This document shows, piece after piece, positions 1 to 9,785 of a stretch of 64,000 bases of DNA. The notes under the pieces were generated by a model that saw nothing but the letters and a program-made list of their open reading frames with translations, ran no database searches and was not told where the DNA came from. This DNA comes from Bacteroidota bacterium (lineage in GTDB: Bacteria; Bacteroidota; Bacteroidia; Chitinophagales; Chitinophagaceae): positions 113,430-177,429 of the forward strand of contig JAEYWX010000009.1 of NCBI GenBank assembly GCA_023428755.1. The letters run 5' to 3'. The translations under genes were made by a program, and so were the position numbers. The first letter of the stretch is position 1; every line of letters starts with the position of its first letter.

Positions 1-59
1 GAAAAATCTCTACGTTTAACTCCTTTTCTCCTTTCTCTGCGCCAAAAGCTCATTACTGA

Positions 60-3000
60 TCATTCGCTCACCTTCACCCGTACTCCCTCACTATGACTTG
101 TAAATTCAGGCGCATACATACATTGAATAGTTGTAATGCCACTGCTGTAATTACCTGCATGTGTTATGAACAGCGGGTATTCAAACACATAGGTTCCTTT
201 GTTGAGATAGCTGAAAAAGAAACTGGTGCTGGCATCTTTGGTGCTTTCGTAATAACCTAAGCCACCCTGCCATTTGTATTGGCTCAACACATTTACCGGT
301 TCCATGCAACTGGGACGCATATCTTTCATGTGTACATACTCCATGTTACGATCCACACGCAATTCAATGCGGACTTTTATTTTATCACCCACTTTCAGTT
401 CATCACCTTCTTCTATGGGTGTAAGTACAGGTCCGTTTGCAGTGTTGCGTTCAACAAAATACTTCTTCTGCAATTTCAACGGTGTTTCGGCTGAAGTAAT
501 TTTGTCTAAGTTTTCAAAATACTGCCAGTAAGCAGCACCCCAGGCTGGTTGTCCGTTTGATTTGCTTACCGAAACATTGATATTTCCAAACGATGGCTTT
601 ACAAAATTACCATCGATGCTACGTTTGAAATAACCGCTGCCTGCTTCCGTTTTTTCTGTGGATGTACTGAAGAGCTGATCACCTGCTTTTATTTCAACCA
701 CAGGTTCTGTTGCAATCCATTCACCACCTTGCAATAACAAAGCATAACATGCTTCTGCTGTGGCAATGGTTGTTTTCCAGTTCTGCGTTTGCTTTTGTTT
801 CAGTAACCAGGTCTTGAGATCGTTTACGGCTTTGGTATCTTTTGTAACATCGTTAAATACTTCGATCATTAAAGCCTGTGCTGCCACAGGTGCCTGGTAC
901 CAGTAATAACCTGCATTGAATTCTTTCCAGTACATTCCCATCTCTTCGCTGAAGAGCGCATTTTCTTTCAATGATTTTACAATGGCCGTTGATGTTTTTG
1001 CATCTTTACTGCGATGCAATGCCAAAGCAATCATGCCCTGCATGTAACGGCTTTGTTTTACCCAATACTGCCTGGCTTGTGCAGTGTAATAGTTGAACGC
1101 TGTTTCGGTTCCTTTTGTTTGTGCAATGGCAGGAAAAAAGCTGCGCATGTACAGGTATTGAATTTGGGTTGAACCAATGTTGTTGTTTTTCAACGGCGTT
1201 TTATACTTCAGCAAATTGTCATAATCTTCTTTCAATCGCTTGTCAAGATAGATCATTGCTTTTGCAACCATTGCATTCAATGTACTCTGCTGTTCTTTCG
1301 GAACTGCATTCAATTTCTGCAAATGACCAATGCCCGTAACAATGTATTGTGTGATATAACGATCATCGGGTCCGCCTTTGAACCAAACAAATCCGCCATT
1401 CGAAGATTGCATTTCCTGCAGCTGTGAAAGGTTCTTGCTTAATTCACTGTTCATGCGGATCATATCGAACAGCAGTGCAATGTTTTTCTTTTGCTGTTCT
1501 TCATCTTTCGCCTGCAATACCCAGGGTGTTTCAGCCAGCAGTGCTGCTTTCAGTTCTTCATTCTTCTGCAGGTTACTCATCAATGCTGCTGTGTCTTTTA
1601 TTTTCCACTGTTGCATCACCTGCTGGATACGTGGTAATTTTTGAGTGATGTGTGAGGCCAATGCATTTGCATAAAATCGGTTCCATGTTTGTTCCGCACA
1701 TTCGTACGGATATTCCATTAAGTAAGGAAGCGCCTGCACGGCATACCAAACAGGATTACTGGTAAACTCAATGGTAAAGCGATGATGCGTTAAACTTTCT
1801 GAAGCCCCCTCCCGGCCTCCCCCGAAGGGGGAGGAGTTAAGCAGTTTTGTAAAGTTGAATGTTTTGGTGCCATCGCCCCGCATATTCAATGGTAGCGATT
1901 CTGTTACCAGCATACGATTGGTTAATACAGGAAGAGTTGCTTCTTCGCCATCGGTTTGATTACCAGCTTTGGCGATGATGCGGTAGGTGAGTGCTTCATT
2001 AAAATTGTACGGAATTTCAGTGCGGAATTTCACCACTGTACTTTGCTTTGGCCCAACAGTGAAATGCTGCACAGGGAATGTATTCTGAAACCAGCCATCA
2101 ACCGGTTGCATGGTTGCTGTGTTGAGTAATTGCAAATTGCTGATACCGGTAATTTCTTGATCCGTCATGTTGCTGATCTTGGCGGTGAATTCAAAACGAT
2201 CACCTTCACGTAAGAAACGTGGAGCGAATGGTTGCACCATAAGATCTTTTTGTGTAACGATGCTTGTTTCGCTTAAACCCATCGACAGATCTTTTGTATG
2301 CGCCAGCAACTGTGCTTTCCATTTGGTTAACGATTCGGGCATGGTAAAGCTGAACGTAATATTTCCTTCTGCATCTGTCTTGAGATCGGGGAAGAAGAAA
2401 GCTGTTTCGTTAAAGTTGGTGCGGATTTGACCGGCTCCTTCATTTTTTTTCTCAATTTTCTTAATAATGGTTGCTTTGATAAACATTTCGCCTTCTTGAG
2501 TAGATACAGCACTATCGGCAACTGGAGCAGTTGCGATACTGAATGACATATTTTCTAAACCTTCGAATCTTAAATTTCCTTCAGAAACGTGTTTAGGCAT
2601 TTTCATAAGTAATGGCCTGTCATCAATTAAGCTCAAAAGCTCATCATATTCTTTAAAAAAGGATTCGTCAAATTCTACTCTCGAATACATTTTCTGCGCA
2701 TCAATCGACGAGAATCCACCACCATTCCAATGGTTCCGTAAATAATTCACCGGAAACAAATCAGGTTTATTCCATTGATGGGTTTTAAACTGATCCAGTG
2801 ATGCATCGTACATACTTGCCAGTAATTCCGCTGCCACTTTATCGCCTTTGTAACCGCTGATCTTGATCTTCCATTGTTCTTCACTGCCGGGCAATGTTTT
2901 ATCACGGAAGGTTTCATACGTAATGTTTAGGTCTTTGTTATTCCATGGTACGGCTACATAACGGGTGAAACTGTGAAAGCGGTTGTGTTTTACAAATGAA

Positions 3001-6000
3001 TAGGCATAACCAAAACCACCACGCTGTTCTTCAATAACGGGTAGGCTCAGTTGTTTTTGTTCGTTGTTCAGTTGATGATAAACAGGACTTTTATTTTCGT
3101 TATTTGGATCAACCTGTACCAAATACACATCACTTGCGCTGGAGCCAAAACCAAGATTTGCCGTAGTGCCAGGTTCGGCTGTAACAGTTGAAGGTAATTG
3201 CCAAACATACTCTGGCGATGAAAGTTTTCCTGTTTCATCCGTCAGTTGTACATAGGTTTGGTTCTTTACTTCCTTGCCATCTTTATCAGTAGTTGTTACT
3301 TCAACCAGATACCAGCCTGGTTGTAATTGCTGATTGTCTATTGTCCATTGCCCGTTGCTGCTTGTGCTATCCTTCTTCTCATACAATTTCTTTCCTTTCT
3401 CCCAGCTTTCTTTTGCACGTTCATTGTTGTATTCGTCATGCGGAAAATCAGCACGGTACTCTTTTTCATTCATGATGAACTGATCGGGTTGTTCCCAGTA
3501 ACGCTCACGGATCAATCGATCGGGCGCATTCAGTTGATAGATGCTTACGGTAACCATACTTTTTACAAACTCACCCATCAGATTTTTTGTACTGATGTTG
3601 ATACTGTTGAATTGTTTGGTGGTTTGCAATTCACCTTTCGGCAAACTGATTTGTAACTGCAAGGAGGTATAGCCAACCGTTACGGTTGTTTCGCCAGTTC
3701 TTGTTTCCCCATTCAGATCCGTTACATCAGCAATGATTCTGTAATCAAACACCGGTTCCAGTTCTTTGCGCACCTGTTTATCGGGAATAGCTGCAAACGG
3801 AATGTTGAAACTGCCGTCTGCATTTGTTGTTGATTCACCATGTGTAATTTCCTGTTCCTGCATAACGGGCCAACCCCATTTCCAGCTAAGCCAGGGATAC
3901 AAGAGCCGTGGCTGACGAACAACACGGTACTTCACTTTTGCGCCATCAATATTGTTGCCGGCATACGCAGTTGCATTCCCTGTAATGCGGATGGTATCGT
4001 TTACACGGAAGCTTTGTTTGATGGGTTGATATTCTACAAAAAACTTTGGGCGTTTGTATTCTTCTACTGACACGTACACCGAACCACCGGTTACGGATTC
4101 CTGTAAATAATAAGTGCCGGTCATTCGTCCAACAGGTAAAATAAATTTACCCGAGTAGGATCCGTACTCACTGCTGCTTACTTCAATCGAATCCACTTTC
4201 TGATGATTGGCATCGTACAACATGATCGTTGTTTTTAAGCCCGTCACAATTTTTGGTTTTCCGGTTGCAGCATCTTTTGCTGTAACAATTCCTTTGAAGT
4301 AAAGCGTTTGTCCGGGACGGTAAATGGAACGATCAGTAAAGAAAAATGTACGGCGTGTTTTTGTTTCATCAATGGGTTCTTTTTCGCCACGGTATACATA
4401 GGAGTACGCCCTGTCGTCGAGATGCAACTGATCGTTTTGATAGTTTACTTCAATGGTGCGGTTGTACGCATTGTTGCCGGGAGCTTTTGTAACCCGGAAA
4501 TGTCCATTTGCATCTGATGTATAGGTTGCTGCTTTCACCGAAACGTTTTTCCGCTGATCATAGTTATAGGTTTGTTCCCACAACGTGATGCTTGCTTTTT
4601 GCAAGGGTTGTCCGCTTTCACGGTTCACTACAAAAAAGGCGTCAGCATTGTGCATCCATGCAATATTGCTTACATGAAAAAACTGAACAGTCATTACATT
4701 TTTTGCAAGACTGAATTGTTCATCGGCACTGGCTAATAAAAGATAAGTGCCCACCGGCAATGCGTTTACTTTTATTTCTGTACTGTGTGTTTGATGATCA
4801 TCAGTTGCCGGTAAGTTATAAGCGAATGAAGTAACAGACGGAAGACCGGTTAATTTTTTCCAGTATGCATCTTCCCACCGTTGATTCTCCATATCAGCCC
4901 ACTGCTTCTGATCGATCTTCACAATCCTGAACCATGCTTTTGGTGTGTTGCGATATTGCAACAATGAACGGAAGGGTTTGCCCGGCACATTTACTTTCTC
5001 CGATGTTACTGCAATTGATTTCGATTCGATTTGTTGCAGCAGGTTTGCACAGTTGGCTCTCCCTTCAGTTAACGTGTTTTGGGAAACGATCTGTTTGCAG
5101 AGAGCACTTGCTTTTTGATAATAGTAGCGTGGATTGAGTGAATCGTTTGATTTGTGTTTTTTGAAATCGTAGGTAGCTGCATAATCAGCATAGTCTTTTG
5201 CCAGCAGGTAGGCTGCTTGTGATGCAACAGGTTGATTGTTGTATTGCTGCAGCAAATGATTCAGCGACATTCGGTACAACGCTGTTTTATCTTCATGTGT
5301 TGAATAGCGATGCACAAATTGCAAACGCAGTAAGTCAACATCCATCAATGCATCTGCTTTTTTATCACTCAAGTGAAAACGAATTAATTCCTGGTACAGC
5401 AACAATGCCTTTTGTGTAAGCGATAGAGAATCGTCTGTTGGGAATTTTCGTGTTACAAAATCGGCAGCAGGATCGTAGGCAGCAGCCATATTCAGTTCAA
5501 AGGCTTCTGCTGGTTTGGTAATACTGTGTTCATCGTTTTGAAAATAGTCAATGGCACGGTGCGCCAGCAGATCGTATAACGTAGGCCGGAGATGACGGGC
5601 ATTTCCTTTGTTGATCACAGGTTCGTATGCTTCCAGTCTTGTTTGCTGTAACAGTTTTTTATTTTCCAGTGAAGCAAGGTATAAGCTGCTGATCTTTTTA
5701 TGCAGCTCGTCAATGGTCCATGTACTTACATCGTCTTTTTGAAAGCCAACGGTATTGGTACGGTCGTAAAATTTCCAGCGGTTGTTCTGGAAGTATTGCC
5801 AGTATGCTTCTGCTGCATAATTGCTGAGTACCGATTTCAACGGCTCTGCTGCAGTGCGGATTTCTTTTTCAATAGCAGCGATTGTTTTTATATCGGCATC
5901 TTCCTCTTTCATTTGTTGCAAACTCAAGCGAAACAATACTGCTTTCAGCAACTGTCCGTTGTTCTTTTCTTTTTTTGCTGCATTGTAGATCAACTGTACA

Positions 6001-6152
6001 TCTTTTAAAGCCGATTGGGTGAGTCCTTTCTTCTCCATCAGATCATCTACCTTTTTCCAGGCAGCGGTATAGTTGAATTTGTTTTGCGCTTCTAACATGG
6101 TAATGAAGGAGAGAAGAAAAAGGTTAACAAGTAAAATACGTTTCAGCAACAT
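60..6152 (-). CDS. Large alpha-2-macroglobulin family protein with thioester site
   Basis: Bacterial alpha-2-macroglobulins are envelope proteins thought to trap foreign proteases. The start is placed at 6152 because the protein then opens with a clean signal peptide (MLLKRILLVNLFLLSF, ending near EAQ); an upstream in-frame ATG at 6269 would add a poor leader. The product is 2030 residues, longer than typical E. coli-type members (about 1500-1650). An MG2-like segment (FFFTDRSIYRPGQTLYFKG) lies in the first third. The A2M domain (FFFPDLKTDAEGNITFSF) comes later, and the thioester motif YECAEQ has its Cys at residue 1485 (codon 1698-1700). There is no clear lipobox, so it is probably periplasmic or surface exported rather than a lipoprotein. 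About 40 residues before the thioester the protein carries SSPFGGGREGA, encoded by an inserted palindromic repeat. No pbpC partner is visible on the upstream side; the downstream side is cut by the window. Confidence 0.93.
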   Translation of the reverse strand: MLLKRILLVNLFLLSFITMLEAQNKFNYTAAWKKVDDLMEKKGLTQSALKDVQLIYNAAKKEKNNGQLLKAVLFRLSLQQMKEEDADIKTIAAIEKEIRTAAEPLKSVLSNYAAEAYWQYFQNNRWKFYDRTNTVGFQKDDVSTWTIDELHKKISSLYLASLENKKLLQQTRLEAYEPVINKGNARHLRPTLYDLLAHRAIDYFQNDEHSITKPAEAFELNMAAAYDPAADFVTRKFPTDDSLSLTQKALLLYQELIRFHLSDKKADALMDVDLLRLQFVHRYSTHEDKTALYRMSLNHLLQQYNNQPVASQAAYLLAKDYADYAATYDFKKHKSNDSLNPRYYYQKASALCKQIVSQNTLTEGRANCANLLQQIESKSIAVTSEKVNVPGKPFRSLLQYRNTPKAWFRIVKIDQKQWADMENQRWEDAYWKKLTGLPSVTSFAYNLPATDDHQTHSTEIKVNALPVGTYLLLASADEQFSLAKNVMTVQFFHVSNIAWMHNADAFFVVNRESGQPLQKASITLWEQTYNYDQRKNVSVKAATYTSDANGHFRVTKAPGNNAYNRTIEVNYQNDQLHLDDRAYSYVYRGEKEPIDETKTRRTFFFTDRSIYRPGQTLYFKGIVTAKDAATGKPKIVTGLKTTIMLYDANHQKVDSIEVSSSEYGSYSGKFILPVGRMTGTYYLQESVTGGSVYVSVEEYKRPKFFVEYQPIKQSFRVNDTIRITGNATAYAGNNIDGAKVKYRVVRQPRLLYPWLSWKWGWPVMQEQEITHGESTTNADGSFNIPFAAIPDKQVRKELEPVFDYRIIADVTDLNGETRTGETTVTVGYTSLQLQISLPKGELQTTKQFNSINISTKNLMGEFVKSMVTVSIYQLNAPDRLIRERYWEQPDQFIMNEKEYRADFPHDEYNNERAKESWEKGKKLYEKKDSTSSNGQWTIDNQQLQPGWYLVEVTTTDKDGKEVKNQTYVQLTDETGKLSSPEYVWQLPSTVTAEPGTTANLGFGSSASDVYLVQVDPNNENKSPVYHQLNNEQKQLSLPVIEEQRGGFGYAYSFVKHNRFHSFTRYVAVPWNNKDLNITYETFRDKTLPGSEEQWKIKISGYKGDKVAAELLASMYDASLDQFKTHQWNKPDLFPVNYLRNHWNGGGFSSIDAQKMYSRVEFDESFFKEYDELLSLIDDRPLLMKMPKHVSEGNLRFEGLENMSFSIATAPVADSAVSTQEGEMFIKATIIKKIEKKNEGAGQIRTNFNETAFFFPDLKTDAEGNITFSFTMPESLTKWKAQLLAHTKDLSMGLSETSIVTQKDLMVQPFAPRFLREGDRFEFTAKISNMTDQEITGISNLQLLNTATMQPVDGWFQNTFPVQHFTVGPKQSTVVKFRTEIPYNFNEALTYRIIAKAGNQTDGEEATLPVLTNRMLVTESLPLNMRGDGTKTFNFTKLLNSSPFGGGREGASESLTHHRFTIEFTSNPVWYAVQALPYLMEYPYECAEQTWNRFYANALASHITQKLPRIQQVMQQWKIKDTAALMSNLQKNEELKAALLAETPWVLQAKDEEQQKKNIALLFDMIRMNSELSKNLSQLQEMQSSNGGFVWFKGGPDDRYITQYIVTGIGHLQKLNAVPKEQQSTLNAMVAKAMIYLDKRLKEDYDNLLKYKTPLKNNNIGSTQIQYLYMRSFFPAIAQTKGTETAFNYYTAQARQYWVKQSRYMQGMIALALHRSKDAKTSTAIVKSLKENALFSEEMGMYWKEFNAGYYWYQAPVAAQALMIEVFNDVTKDTKAVNDLKTWLLKQKQTQNWKTTIATAEACYALLLQGGEWIATEPVVEIKAGDQLFSTSTEKTEAGSGYFKRSIDGNFVKPSFGNINVSVSKSNGQPAWGAAYWQYFENLDKITSAETPLKLQKKYFVERNTANGPVLTPIEEGDELKVGDKIKVRIELRVDRNMEYVHMKDMRPSCMEPVNVLSQYKWQGGLGYYESTKDASTSFFFSYLNKGTYVFEYPLFITHAGNYSSGITTIQCMYAPEFTSHSEGVRVKVSE
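1803..1837. repeat. GC-rich palindromic repeat inside the A2M coding sequence
   Basis: Positions 1816-1823 (CCTCCCCC) and 1827-1834 (GGGGGAGG) pair around a GAA loop, inside a C/G-rich tract unlike the surrounding coding DNA. It is read in frame as SSPFGGGREGA. Related GC-rich palindromes lie at 42703-42718 (CCCCTCCCGGGAGGGG) and 17873-17884 (CCCC-TTCA-GGGG), both intergenic. This suggests a dispersed repeat that entered the gene. Confidence 0.6.
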
Positions 6153-6393
6153 GTGCGTTTCTTTTATGTAAGGTAAAAAATTACTGTGATGCTTTGATGC
6201 AAAGAAACAGGTTATTGCATAAACCAGTGCCAGGGCGTAGCAGATGTCAGCCACTTTTTTGTAAGGCATGAAAGGTATCTGATGTCTGCGACGTCCTGAT
6301 ACCCAAAATCCTTTAACGAATCTTTATCAGCCTTTTTATTGCTGTGGCATTTCGTTTGGCATCTATCAGTTAAATAAAACAAAGGAGGTTTCT

Positions 6394-7149
6394 ATGAAAC
6401 AATTTTTTACCCTCATTACTCTTCTCTTCGTAAGTGTTGCTACGTTTGCCAATTTCGATGAAGCAAGATTAAGTATTTCCAGCATGAGCAACACGCCCAT
6501 TCGTGTACTTATCGACGGCCGGCAGGTGCAACAAAGCAACCGTGAGTTTCGCATCAGCAATCTCAACCCCGGTAATCATCGGATTCAGATCTACAGCATC
6601 AATCGAAACCAGCGACGTGGTTTGTTTGGCAACAACCGTGAAGAGTTGATCTACAACCGTACCATTAATATACGTAGGGGCACACATACAGATATTGTGA
6701 TCAATCGCTTTGGTAAAGTGTTTACTGATGAGCAGCGTATCGACAACCGTTATGATGATAATTGGAATAACAACGACTGGAATAATGGCCGCAATAACGA
6801 TGACTGGAACCGTGATAATGACAACTGGAACAGGGATAATAATAACAGTTGGGGTCAACCGATGAACTATGAACGTTTTCAGCAATTGAAACAATCCATT
6901 GAGCGTGAAAACTTCGATAAAAACAAAATGGATCTGCTCCGTTCAATTTTGCCCAACAACCGTGTTACATCCCAGCAGGTTCGTGAACTCGCTCATCTCA
7001 TCAGCTTTGAACAAACCCGGCTGGAGCTGGCAAAATTTGCCTACAGATATACTTCCGACCGAGGCAACTATTTTGTAGTAAATGATGTCTTTAATTTCGG
7101 AAGCAGTAAAACAGAACTGACCAGATATATTTCTACGTACAGAGATTAA
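6394..7149 (+). CDS. Secreted DUF4476 domain-containing protein
   Basis: The 251-residue product has an N-terminal signal peptide (MKQFFTLITLLFVSVATFAN) and a beta-rich N-terminal part. A low-complexity Asn/Asp/Trp tract follows at about residues 118-154 (repeats of NNDWN/RDNDNWN). The C-terminal domain of about 95 residues (NYERFQQLKQSIERENFDKN onward) matches DUF4476, a family of unknown function common in Bacteroidota. An unusually strong Shine-Dalgarno sequence (AAAGGAGG) ends just before the ATG, which is rare in this phylum and fixes the start. The gene is monocistronic, divergent from the A2M gene and followed by a terminator hairpin. A second DUF4476 gene lies at 56.3 kb. Confidence 0.88.
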   Translation: MKQFFTLITLLFVSVATFANFDEARLSISSMSNTPIRVLIDGRQVQQSNREFRISNLNPGNHRIQIYSINRNQRRGLFGNNREELIYNRTINIRRGTHTDIVINRFGKVFTDEQRIDNRYDDNWNNNDWNNGRNNDDWNRDNDNWNRDNNNSWGQPMNYERFQQLKQSIERENFDKNKMDLLRSILPNNRVTSQQVRELAHLISFEQTRLELAKFAYRYTSDRGNYFVVNDVFNFGSSKTELTRYISTYRD

Positions 7150-7186
7150 CCCTGTTGAAACTGATTAAGCAGAAGCATCTATTCGT

Positions 7187-7212
7187 AAAGCCTCCCAAGT
7201 GGGGGCTTTTTC
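7187..7212 (+). terminator. Rho-independent terminator of the DUF4476 gene
   Basis: AAGCC-t-CCC pairs with GGG-g-GGCTT around a short AAGT loop and runs into TTTTT, 37 bases after the stop codon. Confidence 0.7.
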
Positions 7213-7246
7213 AATTGTAGTTGAGCGGATTTTATTTTTATCTGCT

Positions 7247-7337
7247 GATCATGGCTAAAGCCATTTTAAACAGGTGCCTCATAACCACGGGCTTAAGCCC
7301 GTGGTTAGTAACAAACACGCAGGGCTTCAGCCATGAA
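7247..7337. repeat. Compound palindromic REP-like element
   Basis: An inner perfect palindrome (core CCACGGGCTTAAGCCCGTGG) sits inside an outer inverted repeat: TCATGGCTAAAGCC on the left and GGCTTCAGCCATGA on the right, 13 of 14 pairing. It lies between the convergent ends of the DUF4476 gene and the methyltransferase gene. This nested form is typical of REP sequences mobilised by RAYT-type (TnpA-REP) transposases, but no such transposase is in the window. Confidence 0.6.
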
Positions 7338-7367
7338 CTGTATTTACTTTTTGATTTATGTATCGTA

Positions 7368-7997
7368 TTATTTTCTCCGGAACAGGAAAGTGATTAATCG
7401 GGGAATTGTATTTCGGTCATCTTCATCGAAATATTCATGAATGGTAACCAACTCCAATCCATTTGCTGTTGCAGCGTCGGTAAAATCAGTGATATGATGA
7501 TTAAAACAGGTGACGATCTGTGTGCCGTCGGCTGTATCGAATCTTGCTTTGCTGCCGTTGTATTGTTTGAAGGGATGTAATTCGCTGATGTAAAGATGCC
7601 CGCCGGGCTTCAGTACAGCTGCGGTTTTTTCAAATACCGGTTGCAATTGTTCAATGTGTTCCAGCACCAGGCTGAAACCAACAAGATCAAATTGCTTTGT
7701 TGCAAAGGTCCATGGCTGCGTAATATCGGCCTGCACGAAACTTACATGTGGCGAATCAATTTTTTCTTTTGCTTTTGCCATCATTTCTTCACTCAGGTCA
7801 ACAGCGGTAACCGTTGCTGCTTTGTTCATCAGCCACACCGTGTTCTTTCCCGTACCGCAGCCAATTTCGAGGCAATGTTCAAAACTGAGTGGTGCTAATG
7901 TTTCCCGTAGTGATCTTGCTTCCAGGTCACGTGTTTTGTTTTCATTACTGTCGTATTGTTGTGCCCAGCTGTTGTAGGCTTGTTGAACATCGTTCAT
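7368..7997 (-). CDS. Class I SAM-dependent methyltransferase
   Basis: The 209-residue protein has the Rossmann-type methyltransferase fold. Motif I is LEIGCGTGKNTVWL (about residues 43-56), followed by the acidic residue of motif II (VTAVDLSEEMM). Motif IV (FDLVGFSLVLEHI) and post-motif KPGGHLYISELHP are also present. It resembles the UbiE/BioC-like small-molecule methyltransferases; the substrate cannot be read from the sequence. It starts 9 bases downstream of the stop of the pentapeptide-repeat gene, so the two are probably cotranscribed. Confidence 0.88.
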   Translation of the reverse strand: MNDVQQAYNSWAQQYDSNENKTRDLEARSLRETLAPLSFEHCLEIGCGTGKNTVWLMNKAATVTAVDLSEEMMAKAKEKIDSPHVSFVQADITQPWTFATKQFDLVGFSLVLEHIEQLQPVFEKTAAVLKPGGHLYISELHPFKQYNGSKARFDTADGTQIVTCFNHHITDFTDAATANGLELVTIHEYFDEDDRNTIPRLITFLFRRK

Positions 7998-8006
7998 AAA
8001 AAATCA

Positions 8007-8579
8007 TTATTCAATTACCAGATCGTATTTGTGCAGCAGTCCGATTAATGCAGCAGCAGAAAATTTTGCTTTCTTCAGTTTGTTGTTTTCCGGATCAATG
8101 GAAAAGTTGATGGCAGTGCGTAAATCGGCTTTTTCAAGATTGGTTTGTTCAAACATGGCACCCAGTAAATTACAATCCTGAAAAACAGCACCACTCAAAT
8201 CCGCTTCTGTGAAATCAACCTCCTGTAAACTGCAGTGGCTGAATTGAAATGCTTTCAGATTCATTCTGTAAAAACTACACAGATTCAGGATGCAATGATC
8301 AAACTGAACAGTGAATAAAAACGGGTTACAGTTTTCAAAATGCAAGCCCAGCAATTTACAGTTGCTGAATGTTGTTTCCAGGAAGGATGTGCCGTTAATG
8401 TTAGCTGTACTCAGGTTACAGTTATCAAACACACAATCAATAAAGCTGATTTTTGATAAATTGGTTTCCGCAAAATTACAGTTAGTGAAGCGGCAGTTTT
8501 CGTAATCGCCTTTTTTGAAAGCGTTGCTGGTAAAATCAATGCTTTCAAATTGTTTGTCTTCGATGTATATAGCTTCCAT
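8007..8579 (-). CDS. Pentapeptide repeat protein
   Basis: The 190-residue protein is almost entirely built of A(D/N)LXX-type pentapeptides. Examples are CRFTNCNFAETNLSKISF, CVFDNCNLSTANI and ADLSGAVFQDCNLLGAMFEQ. Such proteins fold as a right-handed quadrilateral beta helix. Length and layout resemble the Qnr/McbG-like group that mimics DNA and protects gyrase, but many pentapeptide proteins have other or unknown roles. There is no signal peptide, so it is cytoplasmic. It is followed closely by the methyltransferase gene. Confidence 0.87.
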   Translation of the reverse strand: MEAIYIEDKQFESIDFTSNAFKKGDYENCRFTNCNFAETNLSKISFIDCVFDNCNLSTANINGTSFLETTFSNCKLLGLHFENCNPFLFTVQFDHCILNLCSFYRMNLKAFQFSHCSLQEVDFTEADLSGAVFQDCNLLGAMFEQTNLEKADLRTAINFSIDPENNKLKKAKFSAAALIGLLHKYDLVIE

Positions 8580-8643
8580 TTTCCGAAAGTAATAAAGTTC
8601 CTTTTAACGTTTCAAACATCAGTAACATCTGTAGTATAAACAA

Positions 8644-8667
8644 AAACCCTGCACAAGTGCAGGGTTT
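8644..8667 (-). terminator. Terminator downstream of sucD
   Basis: A perfect 11-bp stem, AAACCCTGCAC and GTGCAGGGTTT, with a two-base spacer. On the minus strand it runs into TTTTTGTTT, 24 bases past the sucD stop. Confidence 0.8.
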
Positions 8668-8690
8668 CAATTTTATTTTTAAAATGAATC

Positions 8691-9566
8691 TTATTTGCCT
8701 AATACCGCAGCCATTGTTTTACCAATATCAGCCGGACTGGCTACTACATTGATACCACATTCGCTCATGATCTGCATTTTAGCAGCGGCTGTATCTTCAG
8801 CACCACCAATAATAGCACCCGCATGTCCCATACGACGGCCGGGAGGAGCTGTTTGTCCGGCAATAAAACCAACAACAGGTTTTTTACTTCCACTTTCTTT
8901 ATACCAACGTGCGGCTTCCGCTTCCATACCACCACCAATTTCACCAATCATTACCACTGCATCGGTGTTATCATCGTTCATAAATAATTCCAACGCTTCT
9001 TTGGTAGTAGTACCAATAATAGGGTCGCCACCAATACCAACCGCTGTGCTTACACCCAATCCGGCTTTTGCTACCTGGTCAGCCGCTTCGTAGGTAAGTG
9101 TTCCGCTCTTAGAAACAATGCCGATACGACCGGGAATAAATACAAAGCCCGGCATGATGCCTACTTTACATTCACCGGCTGTAATTACACCGGGACAGTT
9201 TGGCCCGATCAATCGTGTGTTTGTTCCAACCAAATAATTTTTTGCCTTTACCATATCCTGTACAGGAATACCTTCGGTAATACATACCACCAGTTCAATA
9301 CCGGCATTCGCTGCTTCCATAATTGCATCGGCTGCAAAGGCAGGCGGTACAAAAATGATACTCACATTGGCACCTGCTTTCTGCACTGCTTCTTCCACGG
9401 TATTAAACACAGGACGATCAAGATGCGTAGTGCCACCTTTACCCGGTGTAACACCGCCCACCAGGTTGGTTCCGTATTCGATCATTTGTGTTGCATGGAA
9501 TGTGCCTTCAGTTCCGGTGAAACCCTGCACAATTACTTTCGAGTTTTTATTAACGAGGATGCTCAT
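8691..9566 (-). CDS. sucD: Succinate-CoA ligase (ADP-forming) subunit alpha
   Basis: SucD forms the CoA-binding half of succinyl-CoA synthetase, the TCA-cycle step with substrate-level phosphorylation. The 291-residue length is normal. Visible features are the N-terminal CoA-binding Rossmann segment (VIVQGFTGTEGTFHA), IGPNCPGVI and GIVSKSGTLTYEA. The phosphohistidine motif GRRMGHAGAIIGG has His near residue 248. The beta subunit gene sucC is not adjacent, so the two subunits are encoded apart here. A TATCTTTG promoter box lies 21-28 bases upstream and a strong terminator follows. Confidence 0.96.
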   Translation of the reverse strand: MSILVNKNSKVIVQGFTGTEGTFHATQMIEYGTNLVGGVTPGKGGTTHLDRPVFNTVEEAVQKAGANVSIIFVPPAFAADAIMEAANAGIELVVCITEGIPVQDMVKAKNYLVGTNTRLIGPNCPGVITAGECKVGIMPGFVFIPGRIGIVSKSGTLTYEAADQVAKAGLGVSTAVGIGGDPIIGTTTKEALELFMNDDNTDAVVMIGEIGGGMEAEAARWYKESGSKKPVVGFIAGQTAPPGRRMGHAGAIIGGAEDTAAAKMQIMSECGINVVASPADIGKTMAAVLGK

Positions 9567-9586
9567 GTGGAAACTTTATTTGGCCG

Positions 9587-9594
9587 CAAAGATA
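9587..9594 (-). promoter_or_regulatory. -7 promoter box of sucD
   Basis: TATCTTTG on the minus strand matches the Bacteroidota -7 consensus TAnnTTTG, 21 bases before the sucD ATG. No clear TTG at the usual -33 distance is seen. Confidence 0.5.
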
Positions 9595-9785
9595 AGGGAA
9601 GAGCAATTTAGGATGTGCGATTTTAGAGTATAGATTTGGGCCTTTCCAGATTCCTGCAAATACGAACAGTTGTTCCGGCAGAGGTTCAAGCCGTACGTTA
9701 ATCGTAACATACAGCAGGCATTCGTCGAACGAGAAAATGTTTTCTGAAAATCTGAAATCGCAAATCTGCAATTTAAAATCAACAA

